NCBI GenBank assembly: GCA_963921825.1 | Contig: OY997594.1 | Span: 33,214,956 to 33,278,955 of the forward strand | DNA: 64,000 nucleotides | Origin: Erodium maritimum | Lineage: Eukaryota; Streptophyta; Magnoliopsida; Geraniales; Geraniaceae | Direction of reading: 5' to 3' | Part shown: positions 49,130 through 59,965 of the stretch, one piece after another | Layout of the letters: every line of letters starts with the position of its first letter | How positions within the stretch are numbered: position 1 is the first letter of the stretch | The notes under the pieces: model-generated | The model's input: the letters and a program-made list of their open reading frames with translations, nothing else | The model's database searches: none | Told to the model about the DNA's origin: nothing | Made by a program: the position numbers and the translations under genes

Positions 49130-49520
49130 ATGAGACTTCTGCCATTGATAAAACCAACAAAAAGAGATGATAAAACATGGGTTAACATTGATAAAAAGGG
49201 TGAGATCAGAAAATAAAACAAGTGACTTCTGACAGTGATAACATCATTTAACTGAGATGATAAAACACACAAACATGAAAGGAATATCAGAAACACACAA
49301 ACATGAAAGGAATATCCAGAAACAGAGATGATAAAAACATAGTTAACAGTGATAACATCATTTAACTGAGATGATAAAAATCAATTCTATGATGATAAAA
49401 CACAAACATGAAAGGAATATCAGAAACAGAGATGATAAAAACATGGTTTAACAGTGATAACATCATTTAACTAAGATGATAAAAATCAGTTTTATAATGA
49501 TAAAAACACAACATGAAAGG
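49130..49520 (+). repeat. GATAA cluster in another intron of the Ulp1-like gene
   Basis: About thirteen TGATAA cores on + (mostly GAGATGATAAAA and CAGTGATAAC) are arranged in a degenerate repeat of 60-100 bp with AACATGAAAGGAATATCAGA. Only two are the full TTGATAA. Confidence 0.75.
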
Positions 49521-50601
49521 GAGATCAGAAAAAAAAAGACTAACCATCAAAAAAGTCATTGGACCGGCATAGAACTTCTCTCCGGTAAGTGGTTTCTCCC
49601 ATTTCTTTTGGCTTTCAAGGAGGCCATCAATAAGATATGAACACCAGTTGTACTCCGCAATAGCTTCTAGATCCTCAATTCCATACAAGACTGTGTGATT
49701 CACATAGCTCCCACTTATGCCTTCTACCATCAGTGTAGAGAATAAGACCAAAAAATTCCATATGAACATTGCATCTCTTCCCCTTTGATTCTTCATTTTA
49801 TTGATCACAGTTCCCATCGTCACATCAAACACCGACTTCGCCTTCTCGAACTGCTCCAACCACCGCTCAACAACTGGACAATTCTCAGTCCGACTTGCAA
49901 CAATTGGACGCCCCCCCGAGGGGGATCCCCAATGTCTCCAAGACATATACATCGCTGACATGTAAAAACTTGTCCTGCCCAATTTTCAGACACCTACTAC
50001 TAGTATGGAAATTACTCGCAAGAAAAAACCCCAAGGCTTTGGGTAATTCCTTCACCCGCAGCTTAAAAAGGCTAGAAAACCCCATCTCAAAGATAGCCAC
50101 CCTCTGATCATCTGTCACACTCTCCAGGAAATTTACCAATGATTTTGGTGATGTCCTGATCTTCAACCTTCGGACACCATCCCCCCTTGAAACCACAAAC
50201 TCTTTCTTGTTCTTCTTCGTCGGTGGAATTGCAACATCTTCACCCTTTCCCAGCCCCCTCTTCTTCACAGGGACGACAGCAAGTTCCATCGATAGAGCCT
50301 CTCCTACATTATCTTCAGCATTCGGAGGTGGTGGAGTTGATGAACCTTGTCCTACATTATCTTCAGCATTGGGAGGGGTTGGAGTTGACGAATCTTGTCC
50401 TACATTATCTTCAGCATTAGGAGGGGTAGGACTTGATGAACCTTGTCCTATGTCTTTTTCTGTTTGACTACGAGTAACTACCGCTGATGAAACCTCTCCT
50501 GCTGGATTGGGAGGAACTTTGATCTTGACAGTGAGTTTTTTGGCTTTCCTTGTACACATAAAAATCAGAAAAATCAACTGAATAATCATCACAAAGACCA
50601 A

Positions 50602-51796
50602 GATAAAAAAACAATGTTTAAATAATTCAAAACCTTCTACCTGGAATCATATCCTTCAGAAGCATTGAATCATTATTCTCAATTATCTTCACCATTTTCT
50701 GAAAACAAAACACATTGATACACAAAAAGTGAGCAATCAAAACTTAGAGTGACTGATAAAATACATGAACACAGGTGATAAACTGTGAATTCAAAGTTAT
50801 TAAAATACATAGATGATAGAACAATCATTCAAACGCAAAAGGTAAAAGTAATCAACTTACAAACTTGATAAATTACATGCAAGCAAGTAATAACATGTGA
50901 AGACACAGTTGATAAAACAGATAAATGACAGAACAATCATTTATACACGAAAAGTGAGCATCATACTTAAAAAAGTTCCTGTTAAATTACATGCACTCTG
51001 TTGATAAATGTACAGACATAGTTGATAGAACACATAAGACGGAACACACAAATCTACATAGTGTCAACAACTAACACTGAACATGCAGATGATAAATCAT
51101 GACATGCAATTGATAAAAAGGACGTCCAATGTTGATAACATAGATTTAACCACCTGTAAGCAACCAAAGCATATGTGTAATCGATAGATCACATAATATA
51201 CTTGATAAAAATCAAGCAAAGTTGATAAACATAGAAAAACAGATCACAACCAAAGACACATTCACTCAAACATGCATCAAAACACTAAAAACAGAGTGCA
51301 TGCAACTTCAAATAGGTTCCTCCTTTGTAAATCACACAAATAAACGTTCAGAAGCAACTAAATCAAGTATCGAGCGCAAAAATTAGGTCAAAATCGACCG
51401 TTCTTAACAAAAAAATCCCTAAAATCAGTAACACTCACAGCAGACAAAAATAAACTTAAAATCAAAGGAATCGGAGCAAAAAACCTTCAGTAGACCACGG
51501 AATATGCTTCGATTTCACACCATTTGCTTCAACCTTCAACCACGCGCAACAAATATGGAGAACGAACACATAGAGAAAACAAGGAGCGAAGAACACGAAC
51601 CGAGAGAAAAAAATGAGAGAGTCGATTGCATGAGACGGTTGCTCTTTAGCGTGTGTGAGGAGATTACAAAATTACCCCTAAACCCTGACCAACACAGCGA
51701 TATTACAAAAATGCCACCGAAACTGCTGTTTTTTTTCAACAATTGAGTCAACAAGTCAAATGTTCAACTTTGCATCTAAGCCATCTATTCTTGAGA
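50602..51796 (+). repeat. Upstream region of the Ulp1-like gene up to the right MULE-B terminus
   Basis: No gene. About seven TTGATAA copies lie on + between 50700 and 51240, with none reversed. The rest is AT-rich with a purine-rich stretch (51550-51620) close to the terminal repeat. Confidence 0.65.
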
Positions 51797-51863
51797 TGGA
51801 TGGCTCAGATTGGTTCTCACAGTTCCTATCTTAAGAGGTGGTTCTCACCAGATTTCTCCTCTA
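51797..51863. repeat. Right terminal inverted repeat of MULE-B
   Basis: It is the inverse of 30945-31011. It runs from GATGGATGGCTCAGA through GTTCTCACAGTTCCTA to GATTTCTCCTC. The sequence after it rejoins the Harbinger intron. Confidence 0.75.
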
Positions 51864-53202
51864 ATTGTTTGTATGTAGTTAATGTATTTATTGAATTTAT
51901 GTAGTTACTTCATTGTATTTGTTTAATTAATGTACTTATTATAATTTTTTTAATTAATTTATTGTATTCATTTATTGTTTAGGGCAATTCCGTCCCCAAC
52001 AATTTCAAATGACGCCAGGGTTCCAGATGCCACCACAATTTGGTATGAACCCACAAGGGTTCCAGACGCCACCGTTTGGAATGAACCCACAAGGGTTCCA
52101 AATGCCACCCCAATTCTACAACTACCCCGGGTACACACTACCCGACGTAGTTGTCCCCCAACCATCCTCTACCGGACCTTCCCAACGACGACCCCGAGCC
52201 CGAGCACCACAGCCGGATGGGCGGACATTCAGCAAGGATGAAGACATCCACCTCATAGACTGCTGGTTGAGTACTACAAAAGACCCTATCAAGGGCAACT
52301 CTCAAGCCGCAAACACATTCTGGTGCACTATTGAGAGAAACTACAGCTCGAAGGCAAGTCTCCAAGATCGCAACTGGCAGGCTCTCAAGAAACTTTGGCT
52401 CAGAGGCTCCTCGCAGACAAGGAGGTTCCTCGGGTATTTGAAGTCCTCCAAGGATGAGTATGCGAGCGGCTACAACGACGAGGAGCACATGAGACATGCG
52501 AAGAACATGTGGGTGGACGCAGGGAAAGTGGGTGACCACCCACTAAAGTTCGACCTGGATCATTGGGTGATGAAGCTCGAGGGCAACAACAAGTTCGGTG
52601 CCGAGGAAGGCACAATGGGTAATGTCCTCCAACAACAAGTACGCCAACAACGACAACGGTTGGATGAGATTCGGGCTTATAGCTCAACCCCACCCATAAG
52701 CATAGGGGACGATTACACACCTCTCAGTGGTGAGTCCCAACAACCAGAATGCGGAGCTTCTGACAACTACGAGGGGACTGAGGTCCCTCTCAGCGACACA
52801 CCCCCATCCCCTTAGGCCGCCCCAAGTCCCCCTCGCCGAACCCGACCACAAGGGAAGAAGGCAGTGAAGGCCTCAAACAAGGTGACCGTCCTCACGACCC
52901 AAATGTCTGCCTTCGCCTTGATGGAACGTTCACGGTTGGAGGCTAAACGTACACGTGCTGAACAATATGCAGAAAGGACCCGCATGATACACACATTAAC
53001 CCAACAGTGGGAATCAAACTTTGCCACCTACAGGTCCATGTTGGACAAGGATACCTCTTCCTTCACCGAAGAGGATATGGTGGAGCATAAGTGGTGCAAG
53101 TCCTAACTGCGACAACTCATAGCAACCCTTAAAGGTAAAATTGATGATCTTCGACGACAACCCCCACCACCGAATGTCGACCCAACAGAGGATGATTCTT
53201 GA

Positions 53203-53562
53203 ACATGTATTTTTTACTGGGTTGTATTAAAAGGGATTGAATAAAATTAAAAGTTAATTTTTATTCGTGTTAAATTTATTTATTTATTTATTATTTATTG
53301 TCTTTAATTATTTATTTCCAAAATTGTTTAAATTATAAATAATTTAAACGGTTTCCGATAAAGAATTAAATAAAACAGCAAAATATCAATTAATAATCTA
53401 GTCAACATCCAGTCAGCACAGGGCCTCACTCCCAGGGCCTCAGAGGGCCTCTCCATTGCAAAACACCCACTATTCTACAGTCACGAGGCCTCACTTTTGT
53501 CCAGTCAGCACAAGGACCTCAGACCCAGGGCCTCACCAAGGTCCTTTCTGTTGTACATGCTT
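53203..53562. other. 3' flank and right terminus of the Harbinger element
   Basis: Non-coding. Near 53410-53550 three or four short copies of CAGGGCCTCA and of GTCCAGTCAGCAC-type blocks occur as subterminal repeats. The inverted terminus TTGTACATGCTT follows. Confidence 0.6.
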
Positions 53563-55060
53563 TTAAAGGAAAGGTCATCCCGCAAAGACATAGAATTCCA
53601 AACCATACCAAAGGAATGAAGTTGAATCTACAACTGAAAGGCAATCTCAAAACCAATCCAACAAAACATATTTTGCTCACACACAACACTAAACTGCGAG
53701 AAAATAGATAACCTCCAAGCCAGAAAAACTCCTTTGGTCGAGCCTACAAACAGCACCCAAACACATCCCCAATCTCCTCCAAACCCACAACTTTTCAAAA
53801 TAACTGAAGTAATCACGACTAACTTAATCCCATGCAAGAGGACCAATGAAGAAACACTCTTAGCACGACCTTCCTCACGTTGTTCCTCTTCACGACTGAA
53901 TGTAACCCACGAACATTCCACGTGAAGCGCCTCGTTAAATTAACATGAGATCGCAAGGTTGGAGGGACCAATGTTTGGTTCCTCTGCCCCATCTTCCGAA
54001 CCCGATTCCACTTACTCAAAAACACACAGAATATGATAAGGAAACTGAAGACAAAAGGAGTAAAATTCCTTAAGAAAAAAGGGCCAAGATCAAAAGACTT
54101 CTTGCCCACTTTCTTACAATATTCCCAATCACCTGTGGTACCTTTAATTTTTTTCGCAAAGTGCACAATGAGCGTACCAGAATTATTACCCTTTCGACCG
54201 GAACTAGTACGGGCTCTAGATTGGTACACGATTGTAGGAAACTCCACCTTATTCTTCACCCGGTTTCGTTTGTTCTTTCGCTTTGATTGAACAATATCCT
54301 CACCTTCCTTAGCACAATCTGTTTTATCTTGAACAAGACCAAGAACGTCTTTCACCGGGTACAACTAGTTCTGTAGAATTAAAAGAATGACTCTTGGTAG
54401 TAGTAAAAGAGTTATCACCACGAAAAGTAGTACCACACATCTATGATCTATGTATTGGATGACGCAACTTCGAAACCAATTGAGTAGTCCACAAGATGTG
54501 AAAGCGATGTGATACCGATTCCACTCGATCAAAAATAAGGTGGTGCATCCTGCGACCCAGGCCCATTAGTCCCAACCTTCTTCTAAGAATCAGTTTGCTT
54601 TAGAACAGATTCTATCAGATCTAAAGAAGCCAAAAAACCACAATTTGACGAAGCTTGAGAAGCTACAGCTACAAAACGAAATGTAATTTCCTTCTAACAA
54701 ATCAGCTTCAACACAATCGAAAAAGCTTCACCCCATCTCAAAATTAACCACCGATGAGACCGGTTGCAACTCATTACACTTAACCAAACCAAAAGCCCTT
54801 CCAAACGACTCACCAAGGTTTTAGGTATCAACAATACTCAGTAGCTTACCAAGCAAACCTGCTAACAGTACAATATTGGCCTTGGGAAACTCGATCAACT
54901 CCATCCACATAAAGCATCCATCCATGAGCAACAAATCTGCCGGAACACCCACAACTTCAAACCAATAATGTAACTAGCCATCCCCATTCTCCCTTAGAGC
55001 AGCTGCAAAAATTGGGTCTGGGCAGGAGATCAACAAGACACTCTTATCAAAATCACAAAC
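53563..55060 (-). pseudogene. LINE relic: ORF1 and start of ORF2 (middle piece)
   Basis: On the minus strand the right part (55055-54380) reads as a plant LINE ORF1 with DUF4283-like features (DFDKSVLLISCPDPIFAAAL, then WFEVVGVPADLLLM). Near 53930-53860 an ORF2-type endonuclease start is seen (FTWNVRGLHSVVKRNNVRKV, the family's SWNVRGLxSxxKR), followed by SCGFGGDWGCVWVLFVGSTK. After that the sequence passes directly to the 3' tail at 30338, so most of ORF2, including the reverse transcriptase, is deleted. Many stops and shifts occur. The Harbinger element and the LTR element at 55061 both inserted into it. Confidence 0.6.
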
Positions 55061-56839
55061 TGTTGGATGATAATGAAAAATATGATGGTCAATATCATAT
55101 TAATCTTTTTATTAAAATTCTGATTTATTTAAAACTTTAATACTAATAATGTGAGTTATTAGAATTGACTGACAATCAATTCTATGAGGAATTCATGGGA
55201 CTTGTCACCCTATGAATTCCCCACTTTGCCCTTTCCAAAAGGCTATAAATATTCACATCATTAGTCTTATTTTACACACATCAAATACCATCTCTAAAAT
55301 GGTCTCCATTATATCTTTCTCTACTTTTTTGTTCTTGGTGATCTTCTAGACGGTTTTGAGTTCGCTGACGTTAGTCGTTGTATCCTGGGAGACCGCTGCC
55401 CATACGGGGCAGTCAAGTGTCTTAAGGAGACAGGAGTACCTGGACTCGACTAAACCCGAATTTCCTATTCTGTAATCAGTAAGCTAGCTGATCGGTAAAG
55501 GTTATTCTAAATTTGTTTTGCAATTTCTATTATTATTATTATGAATTTGTTTATTGTTGATATACTAACCCCTATATCCTACAATCTTAAGACACTTGAT
55601 ATACAAGGTGTATTGACGATGAACAGGTTCTATAAATTCTAATTTCTAGCTTTGCTAGTTCTTCGACATCTGGAATTGAAGTACCTGAAAGGAAATTGTA
55701 AACGGAAATTTAGATTATGTTTGATATTTGTTTCTAACAATCTGTTTTGACAGGTTTCGTTATGCCGGGAAAAAAAATCTAAATTGTTTTGGAAACAATT
55801 TTTCCGAATCTGTTTGGATTGAAATAGTTTTTTTTCCTCTTGATTTTTTCTCTAATCTGGTCGGACAGCCAAAATAATTTTTTTTGGACTGTCAGATTCA
55901 ATTGTGAATTTGAAGAACGAAAAAAAAACAATCAAAACCAAAAGATTCTGAACCGAAAATTGAAATGTTTACACTGTTTCAAATGGATTTTAAAGAGGTT
56001 TAGAACAATTTTTTTCCGAAACCGTGTACAAAAAATCTGAAAATAAAGAGATTTTGGAAATCTGAAAATAAAGAGATTTTTCGAAACCCAGGACTTTCAA
56101 ATCTGATTTTGAAGAGAAAGGAATTTTTTTTTCGAAACTGAAAATCAAAACAAAAAGTTTGCATCTGAGTTTTGGTTCTTACCTAAGTTTCGGAATCTGG
56201 AAAAATTGGCTCGAAATCGTGTGGAGCACGAGTTTCCTTTTCCTTTTGCTGTTGTTTTCGCTGCTGGTGTTCTCCCTTGGTTGTAGGTTGAATCCGAAAA
56301 AACTTCGCTAGAAGTTGAAGAGGAAAAAAAAACGGAAAATGATTCGCTCATGAAGGTTGAAACGGAAAAAGGAAAAAACAAACGGAAACGAAGGTTTGAA
56401 TCTTACCGTTTTTGTTGCTGGAAATCTCCTTTCAGATTGAGTGTCGCGTCTGAAAGTCGGAGGAGGGAGGTTGTTGAAGAGTTCGGCGTGAAGAGAACCC
56501 TAAAAGGGTTATTTTCGTGTGGGCCGCAAATTCAGCACAAGCCCAACTTCAGTTCAAGCCCAAGCAAAGGAAAAAAAAATTTGATCAGGCCCAAGGGCCT
56601 TGGCTTAAGATTTCAGCGCGCATGACACAAAAGAAAAAATTTGATCAGGCCCAAGGGCCTTGGCCCAGGAAACGCACGGATCAGGCGTGGGTCGCGAACT
56701 GGCCGGGTCAGGCGCAGGTCCTGGGCGCGGGTGCGGGTCCTGGTTGAGGGTCCCGGGTCACCCGACCCGGTTGGACAGTTATATTAACAAAAAAGTAATG
56801 ATTTTTTTTTCTCTTATGAATGATTTTCAAAGGGAAATT

Positions 56840-57680
56840 AAAAATTTATTAACAAATTTTGAATTCATACGGAATTCAAAGTCGGGAAATAAACTTGGAA
56901 TTATATTTATTCCTAAACGTTTTTCCCAAAAGAAACGAACTTGGAATTCAATTTCTAAACGTGTTTCTTAAAATTTCTAGAAGAAAACAAATTGGAATTA
57001 CGTTCCTAAATGGTTTTCTTCAAATTCAAGATAAGGGAAACAAACTTGGAGTTATTCCTAAAAGGTTTTCCCTTGATTCAAGAAACAAATTGGAACTTGT
57101 TCCTAAACGGTTTCTTATTGATCGATCTTGTTTCTTGGAAACACGTGGAGATGATCAACAAATTCGAATTCATACGGAATTCATGGTCGAGGGAAATAAA
57201 TTGGAATTTTAATTCCTAAACGTTTTCCCAAGAGAACTAAACTTGAAATTCAATTTTGAATTCATACGGAATTCAAAATCGAGGGAAATAAACTTGGAAT
57301 TTTAATTCCTAAACGTTTTCCCAAAAGAAACAAACTAGGAATTCAATTCTTAAACGTGTTTCTTAAAATTTCAAGAAGAAAACAAATTGGAAATAATTTT
57401 CCTAAACGGTTTTCTATTTTGAAAAAAAAAACGTATTTTCCACAACGGATCGTGGAAAATAAAAGGAAAATTAACGTTTGTTTCAACATTAATTTCCAAG
57501 GAAATTATATATTCATGAACAAATTCCGAATTCATACGGAATTCAAAAATGAAAGAAACGAACTTGGAATAAAATTCCTAAACGGTTTTCTTTAAACTCA
57601 AGAGAGAAACAAAGTGGAATATTTCCTAAACGGTTTCTTATTTCCCCATAAAAAAAAATTATAAGAAGGAAATAAATTGG
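56840..57680. repeat. Degenerate repeats in the LARD-like interior
   Basis: The blocks GAATTCATACGGAATTCA and TTCCTAAACGGTTTTC recur about four and eight times in a mixed order. They give an AT-rich, non-coding stretch. Confidence 0.7.
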
Positions 57681-57894
57681 AACGGTTTCTTGGAAACACG
57701 TAAAGACGATCAAAAAACGGATTCGTGAAATTCGCAACGTAAATCTTATTTGGTTCTAAATGTAGAACACGTACGAATAGATAAAAATGAGAAGTGTTTC
57801 AACGAATTGAAAACTATACGATCAAAAATGACAAATTGAATACTAAAAAAAAAAACAATTTGATCATCGAATGTATCGACTTCTCATTGGTATG

Positions 57895-58985
57895 ATTAAT
57901 TTGATCTTTGTTCAATTAATCGATTTCTGTTTCGTTGCGAAACACGGTAGAATGACTAAACTTTGACTCTCAAAATTTAATTGAGAATTAAAAATCAAAG
58001 TTGATTTTATGCCCAAATTGATTAATTTCAATCTTGGATAGATATGGAAAAAGGTGAAACCTTTTTCATAATTACCCGTCAATGTGGGGGTTGGTCCCAC
58101 TACTAAAGGGAAATTCTTGACGGAAAGTTCTCGGGTAATCAAGATTCGTGTTCAAGTTATGCGTGCATAATATAGCATCAACTAATAAGGCACGAAACTT
58201 GAGTCAACACGTGTCATTGACATACCAACTGATCTCAAACGAGAGTTATTGCCTTTTGATCTTTCAAAAGTTAAATCGAGATTTAGTTGGACAAACATCC
58301 AAGGGAATGTGATTAATACTCGTACCATTTAAGGCGTTATGTGAAGTGAAACCCAACCTAGTTGACTGGAGATCCCAAGATCTAGGTTCAATAGGCCAAC
58401 CTAAGTGCATAACCCTTATAAGGTAACTATGAGGGGTTAAACCCGTGTCCATTCCTATGATGTAGAAACGGTGACATAAAACATGTTGAGGACTCTGTGA
58501 TACAAGTTATCGATTATAAGACTAGTTTGATTAGTGACCAATTAATTGGTTTCTTTTTTCATTGCGAAACACGTTAGAACGATTAAATTTGGATTCTTAA
58601 ATCAAGCAAGTCTTGTACTTTGACCAAGTTGAATGATTTCAACTTTGGATAATACTTATAAATGTGGGGGTCGGTCCCACTACACGGAATATTTCCGATC
58701 GACTAAGATCTGTGTCTACGATAAACGAAACGAATGTTATTTCCTTATATTTCAAAGGATAACACCGCGGATCCGCTAATCTAAACGTTAAATTGAGATC
58801 TAGTTGAGAAAAAGACATCCAAGGGAATGTGACTGAAGCCCATTTAAAGGATTTATGTGAAGGAAAAACCCATCCTAGTTGACTGGAGATCCCAAGATCT
58901 AGGTTCAATGGGACAACCTAATTGCATAAACCGTGTACGGTCACTATGGGGGTCCAACCCCTAGTCCATTCCTATGATGCAAACT
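57895..58985. repeat. Tandem duplication of about 0.6 kb in the LARD-like interior
   Basis: Units at about 57895-58460 and 58535-58985 share GTTGCGAAACACG, GTGGGGGTNGGTCCCACTAC, ACATCCAAGGGAATGTGA, TTGACTGGAGATCCCAAGAT and CCATTCCTATGATG in the same order. The copies are well diverged, so the duplication is much older than the nearly identical LTRs. Confidence 0.8.
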
Positions 58986-59915
58986 AGCGACATGTTTAGG
59001 ATAAGCATTGCTTTTAATGACTCCTTGCATCAAGATTATTGAGCAAAGTGAATCACCTATGTGAGAGGAAGTAGGGTCGCTTCAAGGGTGGCTAATGGGG
59101 CTAGTAATCTTAAACTCTTGCAGAACCAGGCAGTGCTCATGACCATAACGGGCACACCCATGAGAACCAAAACCGTTCGTGTTGGTATCTGTGTGGGGTA
59201 TATGATCATTTGCATAAACGACAGAATAGTTCAAGGACATCGCGTCTGCTAGTCAGTCAGCAGATTAAATATACTTTCACAAGGGAAGGTTTAAGGATGA
59301 ACATCTACCTATCATATGCAGGTATCGCCTTTGAGAAGTCACCACCTCCTCGTTATCCTCTCTTTCACCATCACATTTTTGTGGGGGATTGTTGGATGAT
59401 AATGAAAAATATGATGGTCAATATCATATTAATCTTTTTATTAAAATTCTGATTTATTTAAAACTTGAATACTAATAATGTGAGTTATTAGAATTGACTG
59501 ACAATCAATTCTAGGAGGAATTCATGGGACTTGTCACCCTATGAATTCCCCACTTTGCCCTTTCCAAAAGGCTATAAATATTCACATCATTAGTCTTATT
59601 TTACACACATCAAAAAACATCTCTAAAATGGTCTCCATTTTATCTTTCTCTACTTTTTTGTTCTTGGTGATCTTCTAGACGGTTTTGAGTTCGCTGACGT
59701 TAGTCGTTGTATCCTGGGAGACCGCTGCCCATACGGGGCAGTCAAGTGTCTTAAGGAGACAAGAGTACCTGGACTCGACTAAACCCGAATTTCCTATTCC
59801 GTAATCAGTAAGCTAGCTGATCGGTAAAGGTTATTCTAAATTTGTTTTGCAATTTCTATTATTATTATTATTATGAATTTGTTTATTGTTGATATACTAA
59901 CCCCTATATCCTACA

Positions 59916-59960
59916 CAAACCTCCACGTCCATGACCCCGTCTCTACTCATCGATTCCTGA
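59916..59960 (-). pseudogene. LINE ORF1 relic, right piece
   Basis: The minus strand reads MSRDGVMDVEVC, which continues without a gap into DFDKSVLLIS at 55055 when the LARD-like element and one CAAAC are left out. The junction with the chromovirus lies somewhere between about 59955 and 60110. Confidence 0.45.
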
Positions 59961-59965
59961 ATCAC

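Larger units (their letters stand above)
46490..50601 (-). pseudogene. Ulp1-like (C48) cysteine protease gene of MULE-B
   Basis: SUMO-protease-like protein encoded by the MULE. Exons on the minus strand, inferred from GT/AG sites and comparison with MULE-A: about 50601-49545, 49106-48906, about 48826-47932, 47616-47433, 47345-47250, 47155-47021, 46941-46740 and about 46649-46490. The first exon has a threefold 16-residue repeat with PNAEDNVGQ, a basic tract, then a helical domain (VYVLETLGIPLGG...). The third exon is acidic. The seventh and sixth exons hold the triad blocks: His in FFPIHACNHYYL, Asp in VIDN, Cys in DCGVYCM (46820-46822), all intact here. Breaks include an extra G in the run at about 49908-49914, a shift near 48680, a TAG in the 47345-47250 exon and a one-base loss near 46765. 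Non-functional overall. Confidence 0.8.
30945..51863 (+). mobile_element. MULE-B: Mutator-like transposon with transposase and Ulp1-like genes, hosting a retrotransposon
   Basis: Terminal inverted repeats of about 66 bp (30945-31011 and 51797-51863) share GAGNGAAATC...GAGAACCAC...GTAGGAACTGTGAGAAC. The flanks carry an imperfect 9-bp duplication, TAATTTTTT against TAATTGTTT, give or take one base. Inside are, in order, an inverted SINE dimer, a transposase gene (+), a full-ended Tekay-like retrotransposon, and a Ulp1-like gene (-). Without nested insertions it is about 10 kb. Non-coding parts are studded with TTGATAA, always on the + strand. It is the same family as MULE-A, in opposite orientation. 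Both genes are broken. Confidence 0.85.
30743..53202 (+). pseudogene. Harbinger ORF1 (Myb/SANT-like) gene with MULE-B in its intron
   Basis: Accessory DNA-binding protein of PIF/Harbinger transposons; relatives are often annotated in plants as glutathione S-transferase T3-like. Exon 1 (30743-30893) starts MSGDAGSRAQSPGDEVGFSV and ends at a GTAAGT donor. Exon 2 (51983-53202) follows a TTTAG acceptor. The phase-1 junction reads SSSG/QFRPQQFQ. Exon 2 starts with a repeated NPQGFQMPPQF motif. Next comes a Trp-spaced SANT-like domain (RTFSKDEDIHLIDCW ... ANTFWCTIERNY ... NWQALKKLW), then an acidic and proline-rich linker. Last is a charged helical C-terminus (MERSRLEAKRTRAEQYAERT). Two nonsense codons, TAG 52813-52815 and TAA 53104-53106, interrupt an otherwise open frame that ends in TGA at 53200. 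The only intron holds the 21-kb MULE-B. Confidence 0.85.
30339..53562 (+). mobile_element. PIF/Harbinger-type DNA transposon carrying ORF1 only, hosting MULE-B
   Basis: The left end starts GAGCATGTACAACGGA and the right end is its inverse (TTGTACATGCTT; minus strand AAGCATGTACAACAGA). A TTA target duplication flanks both (30336-30338 and 53563-53565), as is standard for PIF/Harbinger. Without the 21-kb MULE-B insertion the element is about 2.3 kb. It contains one two-exon gene, an ORF1-type Myb/SANT protein. No DDE transposase gene is present, so it depends on a transposase in trans. It is inserted in a LINE relic. Confidence 0.88.
55061..59915 (+). mobile_element. Non-coding LTR retrotransposon (LARD-like) with both LTRs
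   Basis: LTRs 55061-55583 (523 bp) and 59390-59915 (526 bp) start TGTTGGATGATAATG and end ATATCCTACA. They are nearly identical, and a perfect duplication CAAAC flanks them (55056-55060 and 59916-59920). A TATA-like CTATAAATATTC lies at about 55249, and a purine tract GTGGGGGAT precedes the 3' LTR. The 3.8-kb interior has no gag or pol, only AT-rich repeats. It is whole-looking but non-autonomous and probably young, since the LTRs differ at about ten positions or fewer. The family (Copia or Gypsy) cannot be decided, and no standard primer site was recognised. Confidence 0.9.

Noticed and set aside
53403-53550. GGGCCTCA repeats as a separate mobile element
   Set aside because: They are subterminal to the Harbinger right end and inside its TTA-flanked borders.
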